From NCBI RefSeq assembly GCF_019710585.1, contig NZ_JAIFZQ010000002.1, positions 93,481 to 157,480 on the forward strand: a stretch of 64,000 nt of DNA, given 5' to 3'. Every line of letters starts with the position of its first letter. The stretch's first letter is position 1. The stretch comes from Arthrobacter sp. MAHUQ-56. GTDB taxonomy: Bacteria > Actinomycetota > Actinomycetes > Actinomycetales > Micrococcaceae. The position numbers and the translations under genes are program-made. Below the pieces are notes generated by a model that was given only the letters and a program-made list of their open reading frames with translations, ran no database searches and was not told the origin of the DNA. Below are positions 1-8,203 of this stretch, one piece after another.

Positions 1-18
1 CCCGCTTCCGTCTGGCGA

Positions 19-1083
19 CTACTGGCTGAAGGCGACCTTTTCCCAGCTCAGGACGTCGGCGCCCTTGGCGCTGTTGGCCGCCACCGTGAAGCGGACGTAG
101 TCCACGGCGTTGCTGGCGCCGTCCACCGTGATGCGCTGCAGGTTGTCCGCGGCGTCCGAGCCGTAGATGTCCAGCCAGGGCGAGCCCGCGGCAAGGGGCT
201 GGTTCTCGGCGAAGACGTGGCTGTCGCCGTTGATCAGGTAGACGGGGGCGTCAAAGCTGTTGGTCTCCTCGACGATTGCCCGCACAATCGCGCGGAAGCC
301 GGAGACAGCCGCGGGATCCGCGGTTGCTGCCTCGAGCAGCGAGGGATCGAACATGTCCGCCTGCTGCATGAGAACCACCGCGCGGTCGTTGCTGCGGCGG
401 GCGTCCGCGAAGGTCTGGCGGATCTGGGCGATCACGGCGTCCGTTCGGTGCTCCACCTCGGCCAGCTGCTCCGGGGTGGCCGTGGTCTTGCCCAGGCCGG
501 TCCACGGGAGGAGGGAGTTGTTGCTGCCTTGGATGTTCAGGACGGAGAAGGCAACGCGGTTCTGGGTGAAGCGGACATCCTCGGGGAGGCCCAGGTTTGC
601 CTGGCTTTTGACGGGCATGGTGGCGCCAAGCGTCTTGCCGGGTTCGTTGAAGAAGACTTCCCGCAGCTTGTCCAGCCGCTCCAGCGGGTTGTAGGCGCCG
701 TTGTTGGTGCGGTGGCAGTCCACCCACTCGTTGTCGCCGGGCGTGTAGACCAGCGGGTGCGAGAAGGTGTCGAACTGGTCGCGGATGTAGGAGAAGTACT
801 CGTCGGAACAGACGGAGGAGCCGTTCTTGAAATCGCCCACGTGTGCTACAAACTTCAGGTCCTTGTCTGCGTTCAGGTCCTGAACGCGGGATGGGAACTT
901 GGCGATCTCGGCGGCGCCGTAGGGGATGTCGCCGATGGCGGCGAACGTGAAGGCCTGGCTGCTGCCACTGCTGCTGTCGCGTGTGCCGTCTACGGCGGTT
1001 TCGGCGAAGGCGGGCTGGGACGCGAGGAGGCCCAACGCCAGGGTGAGCGCCGCCGTCGTACTTTTCACTGTCTTTGAAGGCAT
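19..1083 (-). CDS. Secreted calcineurin-like metallophosphoesterase
   Basis: A 354-residue protein with an N-terminal signal peptide (charged MPSKTVKS, hydrophobic stretch, cleavage near QPAFAE). Metallophosphoesterase motifs appear in order: GDIPYG near residue 53, HVGDFKNG, PGDNEW and a C-terminal NGDSH, as expected for a two-metal phosphatase or phosphodiesterase acting outside the cell. The frame is open further upstream, but that part only covers the neighbouring gene, so I chose the ATG at 1083, which gives a proper signal peptide. It lies 22 bases after the GDPD-like gene and probably shares its transcript. A joint role in taking phosphate from extracellular phosphodiesters is inference; the substrate is unknown. 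Confidence 0.8.
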   Translation of the reverse strand: MPSKTVKSTTAALTLALGLLASQPAFAETAVDGTRDSSSGSSQAFTFAAIGDIPYGAAEIAKFPSRVQDLNADKDLKFVAHVGDFKNGSSVCSDEYFSYIRDQFDTFSHPLVYTPGDNEWVDCHRTNNGAYNPLERLDKLREVFFNEPGKTLGATMPVKSQANLGLPEDVRFTQNRVAFSVLNIQGSNNSLLPWTGLGKTTATPEQLAEVEHRTDAVIAQIRQTFADARRSNDRAVVLMQQADMFDPSLLEAATADPAAVSGFRAIVRAIVEETNSFDAPVYLINGDSHVFAENQPLAAGSPWLDIYGSDAADNLQRITVDGASNAVDYVRFTVAANSAKGADVLSWEKVAFSQ

Positions 1084-1105
1084 GGGGATGCTCTTTCCGG
1101 TGGGG

Positions 1106-1972
1106 TTAGGCGCCGCGGGCGGTGAGGAACTGCTGGAGGCCGGCGAGGTCGTCGGTGTTGATGTGGTCCACTCCGGCGTCGGCGAGTTCGGTCCACACCG
1201 CATCACGGGCGTCGCCGGGCTGGTCCGGGGTGGCCCAGAAGCGGACGCGGTAGCCGTTGGCGTGTGCGGTCTCGACGTATGCGTGCAGCTTGGCCCGCTC
1301 CAGCTCCGGCATGGGGCCGACGCCCTGCCAGGTGAAGAGCTTGGTCCAGTTGTTGCTGACCAGCGGCATCAGGCTGGCGGGCATCCCGGAGGTGAGGTCG
1401 CTGGCGCGTCCGTCGTAGAAGCTGAAGCGCTTGTCCTGCGCCTGCATGGTGGCCAGCGGGCGGTTGCCGCTGATGACGGCGGTGACGGGGCCGGTTTTGA
1501 CGTTGCCGTTGGTATAGCGGCTCATGATGTCGTGGTGCTCCGCCAGTTCCTGTTCGATGGCGGCGTAGGTGGACTCGCCCTCGCTCTTGATGTCGATCAG
1601 GAGCTGCAGGCTGCCGTCCCACTGCGGGTAGACGCTGTGGCCGGGCTGGCTGCGGACCAGGTCCTCCAGCGGATCGAGGTAGAGGCTTTCCAGGGTGACG
1701 CCCTGCTTGGCGTCGGCGAGGTCGTGGGCCACGCGCAGTTCCCCGTCCACCAGCCACACATCCGCCTCGACGCTGGTGAAGCCGTGCTCCAGGGCGTCGA
1801 ACAGCGGGCGGTCATGCTCGTAGTCGTTGTGGGCATGCGTCCCGGCAAGGGGCTGGCCGACGACGACGGGCGCCGGCGTGGGTGCCTCAGCCTGGGCTTG
1901 GGCGGGGACTGCTGCTGTCCCGGCCAAGGAGGCAAGAAGGGTGGCAACGGCGAGGGTGCTTTTTACGAACAC
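1106..1972 (-). CDS. Secreted GDPD / PI-PLC-like phosphodiesterase family protein
   Basis: A 288-residue secreted protein: signal peptide to about residue 28 (MFVKSTLAVATLL, then AQAQA), followed by the family hallmark GTHAHNDYEH and EADVWL. This is the TIM-barrel superfamily that includes glycerophosphodiester phosphodiesterases, PI-specific phospholipase C and the AIM6-like branch. His-Asn and Glu-x-Asp are the expected metal and catalytic residues. It is first in a probable two-gene unit with the downstream metallophosphoesterase, so sequential diester and monoester cleavage is plausible. The exact substrate cannot be read from sequence. Confidence 0.8.
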   Translation of the reverse strand: MFVKSTLAVATLLASLAGTAAVPAQAQAEAPTPAPVVVGQPLAGTHAHNDYEHDRPLFDALEHGFTSVEADVWLVDGELRVAHDLADAKQGVTLESLYLDPLEDLVRSQPGHSVYPQWDGSLQLLIDIKSEGESTYAAIEQELAEHHDIMSRYTNGNVKTGPVTAVISGNRPLATMQAQDKRFSFYDGRASDLTSGMPASLMPLVSNNWTKLFTWQGVGPMPELERAKLHAYVETAHANGYRVRFWATPDQPGDARDAVWTELADAGVDHINTDDLAGLQQFLTARGA

Positions 1973-2284
1973 GGAGTACTCCTGGTACCTCGGGGATTTC
2001 TTGCCCTGCCGTGGCGGCCGGGCGGAAGGGTGCGTGAAAAGACTGGTCGACCTGCAGAAACGGTTCGCGGCTTAGTGGTTGCTGGCTGGTAAACGAGAGG
2101 GAACAACCTCATGGGGCGCGAGTGAGTTCGGCCTGTTTACGGGTATGGCGGCTGGGGAGGGTCTACCGGCGCGCAGCGCAGCAGAACAGCGCAGCAGAAC
2201 AACGGCGGACGCACGCCCAGGCTGCGTCCATGCCTCCCCTGAGCTGTAAGGCCTCCCCTGACATGAAATGGGGAAGCTGCATCC
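1973..2284. other. Intergenic region, no gene recognised
   Basis: These 312 bases lie upstream of the minus-strand GDPD-like gene and downstream of the minus-strand DUF222 gene. I see no convincing coding sequence. There are two short direct repeats: GCAGCAGAACA twice near 2176-2198 and GCCTCCCCTGA twice near 2237-2261. The second copy can pair weakly with GGGGAAGC just beyond it and could act as a poor terminator for the DUF222 gene. Confidence 0.5.
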
Positions 2285-3739
2285 CTAACAGGCAATGAGG
2301 TAGTCCACGATCGCTGCTTCCAGAGGGCTGGTTTCTTCCGGCAGGCACCCCGGCGGCCAAAGTGTCGGTTCCCGGTCCAGCTGCTCGGCGTTGTACTTGC
2401 GGCCGGTGGGTGAGATCCAGGCGGGTGGCTCGTTTTTGGTGGCCGGCCCGGGCGTCCAGCCTGTTCGATGTTTGAGTCGATGGTGTTTGGGGCACAGCTG
2501 ACCCAAGTTGCTGATCCCGGTGGATCCCCCGTGCTCCCAGGCGTTGAGATGGTCCGCTTCGTTGTCCTGGCTGTGGTTGCTGCAGCCGGGGAAAGTGCAT
2601 TTTCCATCGCGCATCCGCAGCCACCGCTTCAACGATTCCGGGAGCCGGTAGCTGGTGCGGCCAATTTCCAGCGGCGCCCCGTCGCGGGGATCCACCAGAA
2701 CCCGGTAGAACGAACCGGCACCGTCCGCGACAAGCTTGCGTGCCATCGACGCCGGGATCGGCCCGTAACCATCAAGCTCTGCGGGCTCCTCCGTGACGTC
2801 GAGGGCGGAAAAGACCGGGACCGTGACCAGCACATCCGCTTTGAGGGACGGCCCGGACCCGGCGGAGTGGCCGGCGTTCCCCAGCAGCCGCTCTGCCGCT
2901 ACGTCCGCCTTGATCTGTGTCAGGGTCCGCGGCTCATCCGGGCTCTGCATCCCACGCGCCACGGCGGACGTCCTGTTCCAGATGGCACAGGCCTTATCCG
3001 CGGCCAGGTACAGCGAAACCCAAGCCATCCCGTTGCGGTCCGGCGAGTACTCCATCCGCCGGTCCTCAACCGACTTCGCGTGCCTGGCCTCAAGGGACTC
3101 CGGATGGTGGCGTTCCCGCCAGGCACGCACCTTCCGCCGGAAGCGGGCCGGCACCAACTCCCCCGGCGCGGCACCCCTGGCCGCGTTCGGCGCCTCCGGG
3201 TCCAGGAAGTGAGCCTCCAGCGCAGCGGCGCCGGCAATGCCCATCCCGGTGGTTTCATCGACGATGATCCGGGCGTGCTGCCAGGAAATCTTGCCGGCGT
3301 GCAGGGCATCCAGCGCCGCCGGCAAGGACGTGGTCAGCGCGTGCGCCTCCCCCAAAAGTGCGGACGCGGCACGTTCCCCGACGGTCAGAGCGCAGGCAAC
3401 CTCCGCCACCAGGCTCATTTCGCGCGCTGACGACTCGTAGGCAGTTTTCGCCGGCGCCTCCAGCGCGTCCACTGCCTGTGCATAGTTCGCCAACAACCGG
3501 ACTTTTGCTGCGGCAGTGACGGCTTCAATCCGGGCCACAACTGCCAGCCCGTCCAGGCATGAACCGGCAACAGCCCGCAACGGATCCGCATCAGCATTGC
3601 GGGCACCCCGCTCCGAGGCGTCCGGCGAACAGGCCAGGATGGCGGCAAGCTCGTCAGTCAGTCGGGCGAGGGATGTGACGGCAGCGGCCAACCCGGCCTT
3701 GCCTCCCGCTCCGACTACCGCTGTCGTCTCCATAACCAA
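2285..3739 (-). CDS. DUF222 / HNH endonuclease signature protein
   Basis: A 484-residue protein of the actinobacterial DUF222 family (13E12-repeat type). The long N-terminal part is the helical DUF222 region. The C-terminus carries an HNH nuclease motif from about residue 390: CTFPGC, then EADHLNAWEHGG, then LCPKHHRLKH, supplying two Cys-x-x-Cys/His-like zinc positions and the catalytic His. Such proteins occur in many copies in actinobacterial genomes and their function is not established; nuclease activity is assumed from the motif. No restriction, toxin or phage gene is adjacent. The start is at the ORF's first ATG; a strong hairpin lies about 30 bases upstream. Confidence 0.85.
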   Translation of the reverse strand: MVMETTAVVGAGGKAGLAAAVTSLARLTDELAAILACSPDASERGARNADADPLRAVAGSCLDGLAVVARIEAVTAAAKVRLLANYAQAVDALEAPAKTAYESSAREMSLVAEVACALTVGERAASALLGEAHALTTSLPAALDALHAGKISWQHARIIVDETTGMGIAGAAALEAHFLDPEAPNAARGAAPGELVPARFRRKVRAWRERHHPESLEARHAKSVEDRRMEYSPDRNGMAWVSLYLAADKACAIWNRTSAVARGMQSPDEPRTLTQIKADVAAERLLGNAGHSAGSGPSLKADVLVTVPVFSALDVTEEPAELDGYGPIPASMARKLVADGAGSFYRVLVDPRDGAPLEIGRTSYRLPESLKRWLRMRDGKCTFPGCSNHSQDNEADHLNAWEHGGSTGISNLGQLCPKHHRLKHRTGWTPGPATKNEPPAWISPTGRKYNAEQLDREPTLWPPGCLPEETSPLEAAIVDYLIAC

Positions 3740-4080
3740 ACCCTGTCATGAGGGTCTGACATTGTGACTTCGGCTGCCCGCACTGGCCAATGCGGGCAGC
3801 CTTGGGCCCGCCATCCCCCCCGTGCAGTTTATTGGGCAGGCGAAGATCGATCCGGGCATTGGCGCGGTCATCAGGCTGCAGCCTGCGGCGCGGCCGGCCT
3901 TCAACATCAGCCCAGCCTGACCATGCTGCTGAAGGCCCCGCTGCTCAGGGCCAGCTACTGAAGAAGATCGGCTGGAACATCATGCCGGCGGACACCCAGG
4001 CAGAAAATCCAATCAGCCAGCGCTTCGGCTTTGAGCGCCAGACCGGCAGGACCGCCGCCGCATACCCGCGCGGAATGACA
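3740..4080. other. Intergenic region with a possible gene remnant on the minus strand
   Basis: This 341-base gap holds the hairpin at 3772-3801 and no intact gene. On the minus strand, about 4075 down to 3945, one frame reads as a membrane-like peptide (WLIGFSAWVSAGMMF, preceded by RSKPKRW) and then stops. It has no convincing start codon or ribosome binding site. It may be the tail of a decayed membrane protein gene or chance. The plus-strand frames look non-coding. Confidence 0.35.
3772..3801. terminator. Hairpin, probable terminator
   Basis: A perfect 11-bp inverted repeat (GGCTGCCCGCA at 3772-3782, TGCGGGCAGCC at 3791-3801) with an 8-base loop. It lies between the end of the minus-strand glutaryl-CoA dehydrogenase gene and the DUF222 gene start, so it probably ends read-through from the former. 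Confidence 0.6.
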
Positions 4081-5274
4081 TCACTCCTGGCGGAAGGCTG
4101 AAATGCCCGTGACCCGCTGGCCCAGGATCAGTGTATGGACCTCGTCCGTACCCTCATACGTTCGCACCGATTCAAGGTTGTTTGCATGCCGCAACGGCGA
4201 GTAGTCCAAGGTGATTCCGTTTCCCCCAAGGATGGTGCGCGCCTCACGGCAGATGGCAATGGCCTCCCGGACGTTGTTCAGCTTTCCTACGGAGATCTGC
4301 ACCGGCTCAAGTGTCCCGGCGTCCTTCAGACGCCCTGTATGGAGCGCCAGCAGCGTTCCCTTATGGATTTCCAGCAGCATGTTCACCAGCTTTTCTTGTG
4401 TGAGCTGGTAACCGGCGAGGGGCTTGCCGAACTGGAGCCGGTCCTGGGCATAGGCGAGAGCGGTTTCGTACGAGTCCCTCGCGGCGCCCATGGCACCCCA
4501 GATGATTCCGTAGCGGGCTTCATTAAGGCACGAGAACGGGCCGCTGAGCCCGCGGGCGCCGGGCAGGAGTGCAGAGGACGGCAGCCGCACCTCATCCAGG
4601 GCGATGTCACATTGGATTGAGGCGCGCATGGACAGCTTGGAGTCGATGGGCGTCGCGGTGAAGCCGGGGGTGTCCGTCGGGACGATGAACCCGCGGATAC
4701 CCTCAGCGGTGTTGGCCCAGATGACCGCAATCTGGGCCACGGAGGCAAGCCCGATCCAGCGCTTTGCCCCGTTGATGACCCAACCGCCGTCTCCGTCGGG
4801 TGCCGCAAATGTCGCCATGCTGGAAGGATCGGAGCCGGCTGTCGGCTCGGTAAGTCCGAAGCAGCCGATCTTCTCGCCCCGCGCCATCGCGGGCAGGTGC
4901 TCGTTCCGCTGCTCCTCGGACCCCCACTTGTGGATGGCACTCATGGCCAGGGAACCCTGGACGCTGACGAAGGTCCGAAGCCCAGAGTCGCCGGCTTCCA
5001 ACTCCATGGCGGCGAGGCCGTACTCGACGGCGCTGCGGCCTGGGCACCCGTAACCCTTCAGGTGCATCCCGAGGACCCCCAACTTCCCAAGCTCGGGAAC
5101 AAGCTCGAGCGGGAAGCGGGCGTCCTCGTACCAGCCGGCAATGTTGGGCCGGATTCGTTCATCCACAAAGTTACGGACAGTGCTGCGCAATTCCAGTTCC
5201 GCGGGGGTCAGGAGGCTGTCGAGGTTGAGCACGTCGTCGAAGACCAGGGCGGGTGCGGGTGCGGTTACGGTCAC
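4081..5274 (-). CDS. gcdH: Glutaryl-CoA dehydrogenase
   Basis: A 397-residue acyl-CoA dehydrogenase very close to glutaryl-CoA dehydrogenases: GYGCPG, CFGLTEPTAGSDPSSM, RYGIIWGAMGA and LGGNGI follow the family pattern. The residues that set this enzyme apart are present: Glu93 and Arg100, aligning with the Glu/Arg pair that holds the substrate carboxylate in human GCDH, and the catalytic base Glu374 in TYEGTDEVH. It oxidises and decarboxylates glutaryl-CoA to crotonyl-CoA with FAD. The GTG start at 5274 has AGGAG upstream. It is separated from the island's other genes by the LysR gene and is probably transcribed from its own promoter, next to the palindrome at 5396-5412. Confidence 0.9.
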   Translation of the reverse strand: MTVTAPAPALVFDDVLNLDSLLTPAELELRSTVRNFVDERIRPNIAGWYEDARFPLELVPELGKLGVLGMHLKGYGCPGRSAVEYGLAAMELEAGDSGLRTFVSVQGSLAMSAIHKWGSEEQRNEHLPAMARGEKIGCFGLTEPTAGSDPSSMATFAAPDGDGGWVINGAKRWIGLASVAQIAVIWANTAEGIRGFIVPTDTPGFTATPIDSKLSMRASIQCDIALDEVRLPSSALLPGARGLSGPFSCLNEARYGIIWGAMGAARDSYETALAYAQDRLQFGKPLAGYQLTQEKLVNMLLEIHKGTLLALHTGRLKDAGTLEPVQISVGKLNNVREAIAICREARTILGGNGITLDYSPLRHANNLESVRTYEGTDEVHTLILGQRVTGISAFRQE

Positions 5275-5395
5275 AGTGGTTCTCCTGGCAGGTCAAGGGG
5301 GCTGGCGTCGGAACGGGCGTGATATGCACCACCCGGTGACCTGAACCACTGTGCCAGTCCGATTGCCCTCCGATCCAATACCTAATAATGGTTCC

Positions 5396-5412
5396 GCTTA
5401 TGCCCCATAAGC
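5396..5412. promoter_or_regulatory. Palindrome upstream of gcdH, candidate LysR box
   Basis: GCTTATG-CCC-CATAAGC is a perfect 7-bp inverted repeat that fits the T-N11-A pattern of LysR-family sites. It lies about 120 bases upstream of the gcdH start. The half-site CATAAGC recurs at 6358-6364 in front of the CoA-transferase operon, which suggests one regulator controls both. Confidence 0.5.
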
Positions 5413-5424
5413 ATCAATCAACGG

Positions 5425-6321
5425 TCAGTCCGGCGACGGAAGGACCTCTTCCGAGAGCCGAAGGACCTCGCGCAGCGCCGGGCTGGTGTTGTCCTTCCGC
5501 CAGACCAGCCGCAGTTGGATGGCGTCAGCCGGGTCTTCAAGGGGAAGGAACACGACACCCGGGTGGCTGAAGTTTTCCGGCACGGAGGAAACTGTCAGGG
5601 CGACACCAATCTCGGCTGCCACCAGCGCCATAAGCGTCTGGGAATCCGGCGCCACCTGGGCGATCTCCACGACGTATCCCGCGGCACTGGAGAGCCTCCG
5701 AAGGTGGTCATGGAGGATGGCGCCCGGGTGCTCCGGCAACGTGACGAAAGGCTGCCCCGCGAGGTCTGCCATGCGAAGCGAAGCTTGACCGCTGAGAGGG
5801 TGGCTTTCATACAGAGCTACGACAAGGCGCTCGTTGGCCACGATCCTCGAGTCGAGGACAGCAGGTATGAAATTCCAGCGGCCCAGGCCGATTTCCATGG
5901 CCCCGCCCATGACCTTGTCCATGGCCGGAAGGGCGAAGTTGGAGCTGGACAGCTCGAAGTCGATTCCGGGGTGTACTTCCCGGACCCGCTTGGCGAGCCT
6001 GCCAACCATCACATGCGAGGAAACCCCGGCAAAGGCGACCCGCACGCGCCCGGTTTCGCCGCGGCCCACTGAGGCAACCGCGAGGCGGCCGCGGCGGCAC
6101 CCTTCCAGAATCTCGCGTGCTGGGCCGATAAGCGCCTCACCGGCGGCCGTCAACTGCACCGTCCGGGTGCTGCGAATGAACAGCGGCGCCTTCAGCTCAT
6201 GCTCAAGCCGCTGGATGGACCGGCTCAGCGGCGGCTGAGCCATGTGGAGCCGACGCGCGGCCCTGCCGAAATGCAGTTCCTCGGCTACGGCGAGAAAGGC
6301 CCGGATCTGGTGTATCTCCAC
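5425..6321 (-). CDS. LysR-family transcriptional regulator of the glutarate island
   Basis: A 298-residue LysR-type regulator. The N-terminal winged helix (MEIHQIRAFLAVAEELHFGR, then RRLHMAQPPLSRSIQRLE) is followed by a substrate-binding domain. The GTG start at 6321 has AGGAG about 10 bases upstream. It is divergent from the CaiB/thioesterase/dehydrogenase operon and upstream of gcdH, so it probably activates both arms in response to glutarate or a CoA ester. That assignment rests on gene position and on the shared half-site. Confidence 0.85.
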   Translation of the reverse strand: MEIHQIRAFLAVAEELHFGRAARRLHMAQPPLSRSIQRLEHELKAPLFIRSTRTVQLTAAGEALIGPAREILEGCRRGRLAVASVGRGETGRVRVAFAGVSSHVMVGRLAKRVREVHPGIDFELSSSNFALPAMDKVMGGAMEIGLGRWNFIPAVLDSRIVANERLVVALYESHPLSGQASLRMADLAGQPFVTLPEHPGAILHDHLRRLSSAAGYVVEIAQVAPDSQTLMALVAAEIGVALTVSSVPENFSHPGVVFLPLEDPADAIQLRLVWRKDNTSPALREVLRLSEEVLPSPD

Positions 6322-6357
6322 TCCCGCTCAGCTCCTGCCGGGGTAAACGTCGTTGTT

Positions 6358-6437
6358 CATAAGCCCAACATACAGAAGGGAGACCCAGCTGACATTGATG
6401 GCGTTGAGGTATCAGTCCGGCACCCAATGTGTATTGG
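6358..6437. promoter_or_regulatory. Candidate LysR-regulated promoter region
   Basis: This part of the divergent spacer contains the half-site CATAAGC at 6358-6364, identical to the arm of the palindrome in front of gcdH. It also contains a separate palindrome CCAAT-GTGT-ATTGG at 6424-6437, about 60 bases before the CoA-transferase start. I could not place -35 and -10 boxes with confidence. Confidence 0.4.
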
Positions 6438-6495
6438 ACGCGAATCAGTCCGCTTGGGAGGGTAGGTGATGCAGACCACAAAGCGGAGGAAGCAG

Positions 6496-7746
6496 ATGAC
6501 ACAACCGATCAACGAACCGGTTTCCAGCGGACATAGTCGTCCCGCTGGCGGTGACGACAATCCTGCAGGTGACGTCCTGGGCCGGGCCAGTGCGGGTCCC
6601 CTCGCCGGCGTTGTGGTGGCAGATTTCAGCAGGGTGCTGGCCGGCCCGTACGCCACCATGCTCCTGGCCGACATGGGAGCCACAGTGATCAAGGTCGAGG
6701 GACCTGAGGGTGACGACACCCGCACGTATATGCCCCCTGTACGGGACGGCGAGGCCACGTTCTTCCTCGCGGTTAACCGCAACAAGCATTCCATTGCCCT
6801 GGACCTGAAAGACCCGGAGGACCTCAACGTTGCGCGTTCGCTGATCGCCAGCGCTGATGTCATGATCGAGAATTTCAAGCCCGGCAATATGGCGCGGCTG
6901 GGCTTGGATTACGCGTCCGCGGCCGAACTGAACCCGGACATTATCTATGCTTCCATCACTGGGTTCGGTACCGGAGCGGGCGCACATATTCCGGGGTATG
7001 ACCTGTTGGTACAGGCCGCTTCGGGGATGATGAGCCTTACCGGGGACCAGGACACCCAACCGTACCGGGCAGGCATCGCGCTGTTCGATGTCATCACAGG
7101 CCTGCACGCTGCCATCGGCATCCTGGGGGCACTACACCACAAGGACCGGACCGGCGAGGGTCAGCTGGTGGAACTGAACCTGCTGACCTCGGCCCTGTCC
7201 GGCATGGTGAACCAGTCTGCAGCCTACGTAACGGGCGGTGTAGTACCGACCAGGATGGGGAACGAACACCCCAGCATGTATCCATACGCTCCGATGCAGA
7301 CCGAGGACGGCACCATCATCATCGCGACGGGAAATGATGCCCAGTTCGTCCGGCTGTGCGAGGCGCTGGGGATTCCCGCAGTCGCCCGTGATCCAAAGTT
7401 CGTCACAACGCTGCAGCGCAACGCCAACCGTAACGAGCTGCGCGGCATCCTTCACGCCCAGCTGGCTAGCCAGTCAGCCGACGAATGGTTCCGTGAGCTC
7501 TCCTCGGCAGGGCTGCCCTGCGCTCCGATCCAGGATGTCCGCGGCGGTGTGGAGCTCGCTGAACAGCTGGGGCTGAACCCGGTAGTGATGGCTGGCGACG
7601 GGCCCCGGAAGATACCCACGGTCCGCCATCCTGTCGAATATTCCCTTACGCCGGTGGACTATTCGCTCGCACCCCCGGGATTGAACGAAAGCTCCCGCTT
7701 GGTGCGGGACTGGCTACTCCATCGGAAAGCCTTGGTCGATGCCTGA
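6496..7746 (+). CDS. CaiB/BaiF family CoA-transferase (probable glutarate CoA-transferase)
   Basis: A 416-residue family III CoA-transferase: VADFSRVLAGPYATM near the N-terminus, VIKVEGPEGDDTR, and the catalytic Asp in PGYDLLVQAASGMMS. The longer frame starts 30 bases earlier, but the ATG at 6496 has GGAGGA six bases upstream and is preferred. Next to glutaryl-CoA dehydrogenase, the likely reaction is transfer of CoA from succinyl-CoA to glutarate, as in the SUGCT branch; the donor is inferred. Its stop overlaps the next gene by 8 bases (ATGCCTGA), so translation is probably coupled. Confidence 0.85.
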   Translation: MTQPINEPVSSGHSRPAGGDDNPAGDVLGRASAGPLAGVVVADFSRVLAGPYATMLLADMGATVIKVEGPEGDDTRTYMPPVRDGEATFFLAVNRNKHSIALDLKDPEDLNVARSLIASADVMIENFKPGNMARLGLDYASAAELNPDIIYASITGFGTGAGAHIPGYDLLVQAASGMMSLTGDQDTQPYRAGIALFDVITGLHAAIGILGALHHKDRTGEGQLVELNLLTSALSGMVNQSAAYVTGGVVPTRMGNEHPSMYPYAPMQTEDGTIIIATGNDAQFVRLCEALGIPAVARDPKFVTTLQRNANRNELRGILHAQLASQSADEWFRELSSAGLPCAPIQDVRGGVELAEQLGLNPVVMAGDGPRKIPTVRHPVEYSLTPVDYSLAPPGLNESSRLVRDWLLHRKALVDA

Positions 7747-8203
7747 AACCTACCGGACCCGAGTCTGCCCACGCTGGTCCGACCAGGACCTCAACGGGCA
7801 CGTCAACCACGCCGCCGTCGTCACGCTCCTGGAGGAGTCAAGAATCAAATGGCGGTCTTCGATGCCGGGCATACGCCGAGCCGAGGCGACCCCCACGGTG
7901 GTAGCCAGCCTCGAAGTGAACTATCGGCGGCCAGTCCACCACGGCGCAGACCTGGAGGTTGAACTCGCTGTGACCAGGATCGGCACGAGTTCGTTCAGCC
8001 TGGAATTCAGGGGCAGCCAATACGGGGAGGTCGCCGTCGACGGCCGTACCGTGCTGGTTTCGGTCCAGCCGGACACTGGCAAGTCCCGGCCCCTGGCGGA
8101 ACACGAGCGTCACTGGCTCACCCTTTTCCAGCCTTCACATGGAACTACAGACCCGCAGGGCAAACAGGTCCCCGATCACACACCACTGGAGCTCACTCAA
8201 TGA
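7739..8203 (+). CDS. Acyl-CoA thioesterase, 4HBT hot-dog family
   Basis: A 154-residue single hot-dog-fold thioesterase of the YbgC/FadM type. WSDQDLNGHVNHA near residue 12 supplies the catalytic Asp and the conserved Gly-His-Val-Asn. It starts inside the 3' end of the CoA-transferase gene and its stop overlaps the next start (ATGA). Within this operon it may release CoA from stalled intermediates. Substrate is unknown. Confidence 0.85.
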   Translation: MPETYRTRVCPRWSDQDLNGHVNHAAVVTLLEESRIKWRSSMPGIRRAEATPTVVASLEVNYRRPVHHGADLEVELAVTRIGTSSFSLEFRGSQYGEVAVDGRTVLVSVQPDTGKSRPLAEHERHWLTLFQPSHGTTDPQGKQVPDHTPLELTQ

